6,019 bases of DNA from JAWXUT01 sp044426075. GTDB taxonomy: Bacteria > Bacillota > Clostridia > Christensenellales > DTU072. The notes under the pieces are model-generated. The model made no database searches and had not been told where the DNA came from. It was given only the letters and a program-made list of their open reading frames with translations. A program made the position numbers and the translations under genes. The stretch is taken from assembly GCA_044426075.1 (NCBI GenBank), contig JAWXUT010000104.1, positions 1 to 6,019 on the forward strand. Direction: 5' to 3'. Positions 1 through 5,218 of the stretch are shown here, piece by piece (position 1 is the stretch's first letter; the number at the start of each line of letters is the position of its first letter).

Positions 1-48
1 AAAAATCTGTTTTTGTTGCACCTCTTGCACCAGTTTTGCCCGTTTAGA
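1..48 (-). other. Sequence downstream of ddl; possible beginning of another gene
   Basis: After the ddl TAA, the minus strand stays open to the window edge (Ser-Lys-Arg-Ala-Lys-Leu-Val-Gln-Glu-Val-Gln-Gln-Lys-Gln-Ile-Phe in the ddl frame). It has possible GTG starts at 30 and 21, neither with a convincing Shine-Dalgarno. A direct repeat GGTGCAA-GA-GGTGCAA lies at 31-16. No terminator hairpin is visible in these 48 bases, so the operon may continue beyond the window. Confidence 0.25.
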
Positions 49-1146
49 TTACTTATATTTGACCCCATTAAAATTGCTAAGTATATCGGTTGTGTATTTA
101 ATTTCTTTTACACAACCATTTTTTATAGTTTCTGTCAATAGTTTTGTCAGTAGTTCGCTATAGCTCATATTGTCAAAAAGATAATGCGACAGTGAACCTG
201 GTATTGTATTTATTTCATTTAGATACAATATATCCCCTTTTAACAGATAATCAATCCTCACAATGCCGGTTAGTGCCAAAGATTTATACACTTTTGTTGT
301 TATATCTTTAACTTTTTGTGCAAAGGTTTGCGATATATTTGCGGGAAACTCTCTTGTTGCGATATCTTGTGTTTCATCTAGCGAATATTTGTCATCAAAA
401 GTAAGAATTTCACTTGTTGTTATTGGGCGCTCAATTTCGGACAAAACAACCTTGCCCCCTATTGTTACGCAAGCAATATTTAACTCGATAAAGTCGTTTA
501 TATACTGTTCTATAAGAATAAAATCGTCATATTTGAAGCCAACATCTATTGCAAAAGCAAGTTCAGCGCGATTGTTTGCCTTTGCTATACCTATGCTTGA
601 ACCGGCTGAATTAGGCTTAATTATAAGCGGATATCCTAAATTTGCTTCAATTTCTGCTATTTTTTCATCATTGAAATCCTTTGCAAGCAGCTCCCCTCTT
701 ACAACATTTATATCATCTGCAATCAACCTAAGTTTTGTACTATATTTATCCATACAGAGTGCAGATTGCAACACACCACAACTTGTATAAGGAATATAAT
801 TGCTTGCTAAAAACCCTTGCAAAGTGCCATTTTCACCCGCTCCACCGTGCGTTGTTAGCAATGCGCAATCTATTTTATCAACTAGCTTTAGTCGCCCTAG
901 TTGTGTTTTTCTGTATAAATGCGAACCCACAATAAACACCTCATAGATGTTATCGAAGTTCATTTTTGCATAATTTTTTATGTCTACTAGTTCGCTTCCA
1001 GTATAAAATTTGCCCTTGTGCCAGAATATTGGTATGGCTTTATATCCTTTTATTGGCATATTGTGGATTGCTTCTATGCCAGTAATTATAGATATTTCGT
1101 GTTCAAGTGAATTTCCGCCCCAAATTACTAATATGTTTTTTTGCAT
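49..1146 (-). CDS. ddl: D-alanine--D-alanine ligase family protein (ATP-grasp)
   Basis: Ddl joins two D-alanines with ATP in the cytoplasm, supplying the dipeptide for MurF. The 365-residue length is normal. Motifs: WGGNSLEHEIS (9-19) with Glu15, TTHGGAGENGTLQG (98-111), IPYTSCGVLQSALCMDKYSTK (118-138), ATP-grasp IIKPNSAGSSIGIAKA (175-190), IEQYINDFIELNIA (212-225), omega loop FDDKYS (250-255), R-x-D at 297-299, and YLNEINTIPGSLSHYLF (308-324) with metal ligands Glu311 and Asn313. The Glu-Ser-Tyr triad of E. coli DdlB appears kept (Glu221, a Ser in AGSSIG, Tyr254 after Lys253), arguing for D-Ala-D-Ala rather than D-Ala-D-lactate. Odd: the HGxxGEDG motif reads GENG, and the PGMTSHSL segment reads PGSLSHYL, placing Tyr322 where DdlB has substrate-contacting Ser281. 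It follows the MurF-like gene by 9 bp. Family is certain; specificity is inferred. Confidence 0.9.
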   Translation of the reverse strand: MQKNILVIWGGNSLEHEISIITGIEAIHNMPIKGYKAIPIFWHKGKFYTGSELVDIKNYAKMNFDNIYEVFIVGSHLYRKTQLGRLKLVDKIDCALLTTHGGAGENGTLQGFLASNYIPYTSCGVLQSALCMDKYSTKLRLIADDINVVRGELLAKDFNDEKIAEIEANLGYPLIIKPNSAGSSIGIAKANNRAELAFAIDVGFKYDDFILIEQYINDFIELNIACVTIGGKVVLSEIERPITTSEILTFDDKYSLDETQDIATREFPANISQTFAQKVKDITTKVYKSLALTGIVRIDYLLKGDILYLNEINTIPGSLSHYLFDNMSYSELLTKLLTETIKNGCVKEIKYTTDILSNFNGVKYK

Positions 1147-1149
1147 TTT

Positions 1150-1156
1150 CCCTCCC
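1150..1156 (-). promoter_or_regulatory. ddl ribosome binding site sharing a base with the murF stop codon
   Basis: GGGAGGG (1156-1150), then AAA, then ATG at 1146. The final G of the murF TAG (1158-1156) is the first G of this site. It is the same 7-mer as the murF site, and it fixes the ddl start and suggests coupled translation. Confidence 0.85.
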
Positions 1157-2688
1157 TATGGAATGTCGTTTTGAATTAAAAGTATGTCTCCCGCAACCAA
1201 GATGTTCGGCAGTTGATTTTGCGCTTCTTCTAGTGTTGTAAAAGTGTATATTTTATCAAAATTCATATTAGCAAGCAGCAAACCGTCAATTATATAGTCA
1301 CGATTTTCGCCTATAACTATGCCAACATTTGCGGTTTCTGCAATCAAAGTGCCTAATTTTGTGTTATTTTCTGCTCGCATTTCACCTTGTTCTACTATGC
1401 CTTGCGTCATTACAATTTTTCTTCCCGAATAAAGCGCCAACACTTCTAGCGCAAATTTTGCGCCTTCTATGTTGCAGTTATATGAATCGTCAATTACGGT
1501 AATGCCATTGTTTGTTGCAACAAGTTCTAGCCTATGTTTTGTTGGAGTTAGTGTGTTGATTTTTTCTTTTATAGTTGATGCGGGCACGCCCAATTTGTGC
1601 GCAACAGTGGCGCAAAGTAAGATATTTGTTATGTTATGCCTACCTAATAGCTTTGTTGACACATAAAATGGTTCATCAATCCCAACTATTTTAAAGTTGC
1701 TTCCGGCGTTGCTAAGTTTGATATCTTCTGCAAAAACATCACTAAACCCCAGCCGCGATACGCATTTTTTTGATATTTGTGAATCATTGTACATATCCAT
1801 ACAAAAACTGCAATCGCCATTAAATACGGCAAATCCACTATTAGGAAGCGCGTCTATTAGTTCTTTTTTTGCCTTATAAATGTTGTATTCATTATAAAAT
1901 GTATCTAAATGTTGCGGTGCAATACCTGTAATTATGCCTATGGTTGGGTGAACTATATCACAGAGTTCTGCAATATCGCCTATATGGCGCGCGCCCATTT
2001 CAGCAATAAACACCTCTTCATTGCCAACAATTTTTTTGCTTGTTAGTGCGAGCCCCATAGGTGTGTTGTAATTTCTATCAGTTTTTAACACTTTGAAGTC
2101 ATCTTTTAGCATATGATATACTATATTTTTACAAGAAGTTTTGCCATAGCTTCCAGTAATACCTATTTTTATTGCATCTAATTTAGAAATTTTGCCTTTT
2201 GCTTGCAATATGTATCTATTGTTGTTTTTTTGCTCCAAAGGATTAACTAACATTGCCACTGGGATTATCAGTAGTTCTGAAATCATTGCACCCGCATATA
2301 ATAAGATTATAAGCACATTATCCACAAAAAATATTGCTGATATCAAATACACAATCCAATCAACAAACATTGTTATCGCAAGTAATCTAGAAGCGCGTTT
2401 TGTGAATACAACTTTTGTTCTAAATCCTCTATATTGATTAAAAAATATTCCGGCGCCTATCCAAGCAGATAATGCGCATAAAATTAGACCCAATCTAGTG
2501 TCCATCATACCCACTATTGCACATATTCCGCCTATCCCCGTGAGGCACGCCAATCTATCACATAGTGCAACACTGTTAATGTTACACTCTTTAATGCGAT
2601 ATCCACTCATTTGCAATATCCGTAAGGTAAACATTGTCAGCACAAAATTTAACATCAATACACCTAAAATTGCTACAATTTTTATCAT
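1156..2688 (-). CDS. murF: Membrane-anchored MurF-like Mur ligase (UDP-MurNAc-tripeptide--D-Ala-D-Ala ligase family)
   Basis: MurF joins D-Ala-D-Ala to UDP-MurNAc-tripeptide using ATP. Residues 1-150 are not the usual soluble UDP-MurNAc-binding domain. They are hydrophobic, with about four to five membrane spans (near 2-24, 47-62, 66-83, 102-122, 124-148) and a basic loop. The ligase follows: P-loop GITGSYGKTSCK (176-187), NYNTPMGLAL (207-215), AEMGARHIGDIA (229-240), the YKAKKELI region that usually holds the carbamylated lysine (271-278), GRHNITN (349-355), HRLE (385-388) and DDSYNCN (400-406). The end, GDILLIQNDIP, lacks the KGSR-type motif of classical MurF and resembles, from memory, a clostridial MurF-like branch. 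At 510 residues it exceeds classical MurF (about 450) because of the membrane part. The ATG at 2688 has GGGAGGG four bases upstream and overlaps the hydrolase TGA; ddl follows by 9 bp. The Mur ligase fold is certain; the exact acceptor is inferred from ddl. Confidence 0.85.
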   Translation of the reverse strand: MIKIVAILGVLMLNFVLTMFTLRILQMSGYRIKECNINSVALCDRLACLTGIGGICAIVGMMDTRLGLILCALSAWIGAGIFFNQYRGFRTKVVFTKRASRLLAITMFVDWIVYLISAIFFVDNVLIILLYAGAMISELLIIPVAMLVNPLEQKNNNRYILQAKGKISKLDAIKIGITGSYGKTSCKNIVYHMLKDDFKVLKTDRNYNTPMGLALTSKKIVGNEEVFIAEMGARHIGDIAELCDIVHPTIGIITGIAPQHLDTFYNEYNIYKAKKELIDALPNSGFAVFNGDCSFCMDMYNDSQISKKCVSRLGFSDVFAEDIKLSNAGSNFKIVGIDEPFYVSTKLLGRHNITNILLCATVAHKLGVPASTIKEKINTLTPTKHRLELVATNNGITVIDDSYNCNIEGAKFALEVLALYSGRKIVMTQGIVEQGEMRAENNTKLGTLIAETANVGIVIGENRDYIIDGLLLANMNFDKIYTFTTLEEAQNQLPNILVAGDILLIQNDIP

Positions 2689-3428
2689 ATTTCCCTCCCA
2701 ATAAATGCTTTTAATTGTAACATAACTGCACTATAGCAATCAATATATACAAAATGCCCACCTTCGCCAAAAACAAACAACTCACTTTTTTTTATTGATT
2801 TATTGATGATTTTTGCCATATATAGCGGAGTTTCTCTGTCAAGTTTACCCCACAAAATAAGTGTTGGGCATAGTATATGGTTTAGCATATCGCGTTGATT
2901 ATAATTAATTACATTTACAAAGGTGCGTTTGATGTTCCCCGATAACGCTCTATAATCACTAGAGCCACACATATCAACTGGCATATTAAATTTTCTTCTG
3001 AACTTATAGTTTAATGTGCTAATTTTATATCGTAATCCGCGTTTAGGAATCAAGCCCGCACTGCTAATTAAAATCAATTTTTCAACTAAAAATCCATAAT
3101 TTGCTGCAATATAAATAGCCACTCTTCCGCCAAAAGAGTGCCCAACTATAATCACATCCTTTAGCTGCAATTCTGTTATTAATTCAACAATTGCAAGGGC
3201 ATAATCTGCCACATTTAATGGATATGTTGGATGTTCAGTTTCACCAAATCCGAATAAATCAACGCTAATTGTGCAGAATTCATTTTGTAAAGGCAACGAT
3301 AAATTGCACATACTGTCTTTATTTCCGCCCCAGCCGTGTAAAAATATTATGGGTTGTCCCGCACCCATTTTTTTGTATTTTAATAGTGATATGTTCCACC
3401 TCGCTACTCCAAAATATTCAGAGTACAA
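2685..3428 (-). CDS. Alpha/beta hydrolase of unknown substrate, first gene of a cell-wall cassette
   Basis: A cytoplasmic alpha/beta-hydrolase-fold protein with no signal peptide. Counting from the TTG at 3428: oxyanion-hole motif FLHGWGG (29-35), nucleophile elbow GHSFGG (96-101) with Ser98, acid Asp197 in WGKLDRETP and His225 in GEGGHF. The triad is complete, so it should be an active serine hydrolase. Residues 125-185 form a small basic cap (PKRGLRYK, YKFRRKF). The substrate cannot be told from sequence. The gene lies directly before murF, its TGA overlapping the murF ATG (ATGA), so it is co-translated with the MurF-like and Ddl proteins and may act in cell-wall metabolism. The start is uncertain: the TTG lacks a Shine-Dalgarno, while a good one (GAGGTGG, 3402-3396) precedes an in-frame ATA at 3392, giving a 235-residue protein starting ISLLKYKKMGAG. 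The first in-frame ATG (3368) lacks a site. Confidence 0.85.
   Translation of the reverse strand: MYSEYFGVARWNISLLKYKKMGAGQPIIFLHGWGGNKDSMCNLSLPLQNEFCTISVDLFGFGETEHPTYPLNVADYALAIVELITELQLKDVIIVGHSFGGRVAIYIAANYGFLVEKLILISSAGLIPKRGLRYKISTLNYKFRRKFNMPVDMCGSSDYRALSGNIKRTFVNVINYNQRDMLNHILCPTLILWGKLDRETPLYMAKIINKSIKKSELFVFGEGGHFVYIDCYSAVMLQLKAFIGREI
2693..2699 (-). promoter_or_regulatory. murF ribosome binding site within the hydrolase's last codons
   Basis: GGGAGGG, then AAAT, then ATG at 2688. The same bases encode Gly-Arg-Glu at the hydrolase's C-terminus, and the hydrolase TGA overlaps the murF ATG (ATGA). This indicates termination-reinitiation coupling and fixes the murF start. Confidence 0.85.
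3396..3402 (-). promoter_or_regulatory. Shine-Dalgarno GAGGTGG inside the hydrolase frame, ahead of an in-frame ATA
   Basis: GAGGTGG pairs well with the 16S 3' end (AAGGAGGTGA). From its GAGG core there are six bases (TGGAAC) to an in-frame ATA at 3392-3390, close to the four to five bases seen from the GGAGG cores to ATG for murF and ddl. No ATG, GTG or TTG lies in frame at a usable distance. This is the best ribosome binding site near the hydrolase's start. Confidence 0.5.
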
Positions 3429-3441
3429 ACAAAAGGTGCAA
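3413..3441 (-). promoter_or_regulatory. Weak candidate promoter for the hydrolase-murF-ddl operon
   Basis: Just after the terminator, the minus strand has TTGCAC (3441-3436), 17 bp, then AATATT (3418-3413). These match the -35 and -10 consensus at only three and four of six positions. A promoter is expected here because a terminator separates the two gene blocks, but A+T-rich DNA gives such matches by chance. If real, the transcript would begin near 3406, after the TTG at 3428, so that TTG could not be the start codon. Confidence 0.2.
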
Positions 3442-3475
3442 AAAATAAAAAAATAAACCCGAATTATCGAGTTTA
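3440..3475 (-). terminator. Intrinsic (Rho-independent) terminator after rimI
   Basis: Read on the minus strand, the stem arms are AAACTCGA (3474-3467) and TCGGGTTT (3462-3455), with loop TAAT (3466-3463). All eight pairs form, one as a U-G wobble, and a ninth T-A pair extends the base. A run of seven T (3453-3447), an A and six more T follow directly. The rimI TAA (3475-3473) is part of the stem's 5' arm. The stem is only moderately GC-rich, but the long U-tract makes termination likely. It separates the nadD-to-rimI genes from the hydrolase-murF-ddl genes. Confidence 0.85.
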
Positions 3476-3913
3476 ATTGTTAAAGTATTTCCAGTATATT
3501 AAAGCATTTGTGTTGTTATTATAGTAATTTTTTCTAATTCCTTCTTTTGTAAATCCAAAATACTCATATAATCCAATAGCAACAGCGTTGTTTTCAGCTA
3601 CTTCAAGTGTAATTCCAGTAACGGATAGGCTGTCCGCAAGTTCAAGTATGCTGTTTAAAAGCTGCTTGCCAATGCCTTGCCCCCTAAACTCTGGCAAAAT
3701 TGCAATATTCATAATATCCGCTTGGTCTAAAATGTGTTGAAATCCACAATAACCCACTACAGTTTCATTTATTTTTGCCACTAAATAGTACTTTGTTGTA
3801 TCAAAAAATTCATCACGGAACATTTTTTCTGTCCACGCACACCCGCCCATTGACACGCTGTCAATGTGAGCCATAGCACTTGCGTCTTCAATTGACATAT
3901 CATTTATTGTCAT
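3473..3913 (-). CDS. rimI: GNAT N-acetyltransferase, RimI-like (ribosomal protein S18 alanine acetyltransferase)
   Basis: RimI acetylates the N-terminal alanine of ribosomal protein S18 using acetyl-CoA. The 146-residue length is typical. Visible GNAT features: W-T-E-x-x-F-x-x-E-F near the start (27-36), the beta-4/acetyl-CoA loop motif ILPEFRGQGIGKQLL (72-86), catalytic-region Glu104 and Asn108 in LEVAENNAVAIGLYEYFGF (103-121), with Tyr116 as the probable general acid. The ATG at 3913 has GGAG seven bases upstream (within tsaB) and overlaps tsaB by 14 bp. Position after tsaE-tsaB, as in many bacteria (tsaE-tsaB-rimI-tsaD), supports RimI over another GNAT, although the natural substrate cannot be read from sequence. 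tsaD does not follow; a terminator does. Confidence 0.88.
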   Translation of the reverse strand: MTINDMSIEDASAMAHIDSVSMGGCAWTEKMFRDEFFDTTKYYLVAKINETVVGYCGFQHILDQADIMNIAILPEFRGQGIGKQLLNSILELADSLSVTGITLEVAENNAVAIGLYEYFGFTKEGIRKNYYNNNTNALIYWKYFNN

Positions 3914-4469
3914 TTTGCATCTCCGCAGAAGATTTTTTCATATAAAATGATTCAGCTTGCTCACTGTATTCAGCATTATGAACTTTGTCAACAAAAGTGG
4001 CAAACATACCATTGATATCCGCATCCTTTTTGTATAATATAGGTGCATCATAATTATCTAATTCGCTTGTGTTTAGCGCTAAATACTCAATAATTTCGCC
4101 TTTTTTATGTAGTGCATAATAGTTGTCGTGTTTGCAATCAAGTAGCACCAACACATCGCTCTTATTGTGTGCTAGGCATTCTAAGGATGTAATTTGCACT
4201 ATTTTTGCTCCGGTTGCAGCAGAAATAGCGTTTGCTGTGCTAACACCAATCCTTATACCCGTAAATGAACCAGGGCCCACAACAACACCAATGTGTGTTA
4301 GTTGATTAGCTTTAAGTTCCACGGCATCTAAACACTCGTTTATGCGTACCAAAATTTCGCTAGTGTGCCTTCTCATACCACTAGCGCCTAAAAAATCGTG
4401 CCTTTTTTCACCATTTATTGCGACAACAGCTAATCTGTCATCTGTTGAATCAATTATTATTGCTTTCAT
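3900..4469 (-). CDS. tsaB: tRNA t6A biosynthesis protein TsaB (YeaZ)
   Basis: TsaB is the non-catalytic partner that dimerises with TsaD and recruits TsaE in t6A synthesis. The N-terminal ASKHA-like fold is evident from IIDST (residues 5-9), RRHTSEIL (33-40) and the family hallmark VVVGPGSFTGIRIG (62-75), then SLECLA (95-100). The end, SFYMKKSSAE (174-183), matches the usual proline/tyrosine-lysine-rich TsaB tail. At 189 residues it is shorter than the common 220-240; the missing part lies in the variable C-terminal lobe, between about 125 and 170, and the core is intact. The ATG at 4469 lies inside the last codons of tsaE (20 bp overlap), with AAGGA about 12 bases upstream, so translation probably depends on tsaE. 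The TGA stop lies within rimI, a 14 bp overlap. Confidence 0.92.
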   Translation of the reverse strand: MKAIIIDSTDDRLAVVAINGEKRHDFLGASGMRRHTSEILVRINECLDAVELKANQLTHIGVVVGPGSFTGIRIGVSTANAISAATGAKIVQITSLECLAHNKSDVLVLLDCKHDNYYALHKKGEIIEYLALNTSELDNYDAPILYKKDADINGMFATFVDKVHNAEYSEQAESFYMKKSSAEMQNDNK

Positions 4470-4869
4470 TTATATGATAAATCCTTGAATTGTCAGATAC
4501 TTTTTCTATATTTATATTGATAATATTTCCGTCGATTTTATCTAATTTATTCCACTCTATAACAGTTACCGCATCGTTTCTGAAAACATCTTCTATGCCT
4601 AACTCTTCTAGTTCGGTGCAATCTTCAATTCTGTACATATCAATATGATATAAAAATAGCCTACCACCGCCATATTCTTTTATGATTGTAAACGTGGGGC
4701 TAGAAACATTGCGCGCTATTCCCAGTGCTTTTGCAAGACCTTTTGTGAAAGTTGTTTTGCCCGCACCAAGATCACCATTTAACAGAATAACTTCACCACC
4801 TTTTAGTGTTGAAGCAAGCTCCGCGGCTATTTTGAATGTGCACTCAATTCCGTCAGAAAAATGATCCAT
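4450..4869 (-). CDS. tsaE: tRNA t6A threonylcarbamoyladenosine biosynthesis ATPase TsaE
   Basis: TsaE is the small P-loop ATPase of the TsaB-TsaD-TsaE complex that places threonylcarbamoyl on A37 of ANN-decoding tRNAs. With the start at 4869 it has 139 residues, close to the usual 140-160. Motifs in order: Walker A GDLGAGKTT (32-40), SPTFT (57-61), HIDMYRIED (75-83), LEELGIEDVF (88-96) and VIEW (103-106). The frame is open 31 codons further upstream, but that extension lies inside rsfS and is not TsaE-like. The ATG at 4869, one base after the rsfS stop (TAAAATG), fits the family N-terminus and suggests translational coupling. No strong Shine-Dalgarno is seen; a GGAC lies about 15 bases upstream. 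The 3' end overlaps tsaB by 20 bp. Confidence 0.93.
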   Translation of the reverse strand: MDHFSDGIECTFKIAAELASTLKGGEVILLNGDLGAGKTTFTKGLAKALGIARNVSSPTFTIIKEYGGGRLFLYHIDMYRIEDCTELEELGIEDVFRNDAVTVIEWNKLDKIDGNIININIEKVSDNSRIYHINESNNN

Positions 4870-4870
4870 T

Positions 4871-5200
4871 TTACTGATTTTTGCTTGTCCAAAGTTTTTC
4901 AAGAGCATAAAAATCTCTTGTCTCGTTGTTGAAAATGTGTACGATAATTGAACCATAGTCAACTACAGCCCATCTTCCCTCACGAACACCCTCTTTTCTT
5001 ATGCAAAAAACGCCTTCAGCTTCAAGTTTTTCTTCAAGAGATTCCACTAAAGCACGTACGTGTGAAGTGTTTTTGCCCGTTGCAACTACAAAATAATCTG
5101 CAATTGAAGTCTGTTCGCTTATGTCAAGCGCAACGATATCTCCGCCAATTTTGTCATCTAATATTGTAATTATTCTATCTTTTAATTCTAAGTAATCCAT
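4871..5200 (-). CDS. rsfS: Ribosomal silencing factor RsfS (YbeB/Iojap family)
   Basis: RsfS binds ribosomal protein uL14 on the large subunit and blocks subunit joining, lowering translation when nutrients are short. The 109-residue length is normal for the family. Seen in the sequence: ADYFVVATG (residues 35-43), GRWAVVDYGSIIVHIF (75-90) and R-x-FYALEKLW (95-104), all characteristic. The ATG at 5200 has AGGAG at 5206-5210, five bases upstream. The gene lies 18 bp after the nadD-yqeK stop, the same order as nadD-yqeK-rsfS in many Bacillota, and its TAA is one base from the tsaE start, so expression within one operon is likely. No oddities seen. Confidence 0.95.
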   Translation of the reverse strand: MDYLELKDRIITILDDKIGGDIVALDISEQTSIADYFVVATGKNTSHVRALVESLEEKLEAEGVFCIRKEGVREGRWAVVDYGSIIVHIFNNETRDFYALEKLWTSKNQ

Positions 5201-5218
5201 TTTTTCTCCTACTGGAAG

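Noticed and set aside
1..51. Terminator hairpin after ddl
   Set aside because: The prominent GGTGCAA repeats are direct, not inverted. The only inverted match (AATCT/AGATT) is five bases with a loop of nearly 40.
263..790. Plus-strand open frame of 175 codons opposite ddl
   Set aside because: It lies wholly inside ddl, whose motifs are unmistakable, and its translation resembles no family. The other plus-strand frames of 60-81 codons opposite real genes were rejected for the same reason.
49..2688. A glycopeptide-resistance (van-type) cassette
   Set aside because: The Ddl keeps Lys253-Tyr254 and the Glu-Ser-Tyr triad, not the VanA-type histidine. No vanH, vanX, vanY, vanT or two-component genes are visible.
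4870..4962. 31-codon N-terminal extension of tsaE starting at 4962
   Set aside because: The extension lies inside rsfS, matches no TsaE N-terminus, and a correctly placed ATG follows one base after the rsfS stop.
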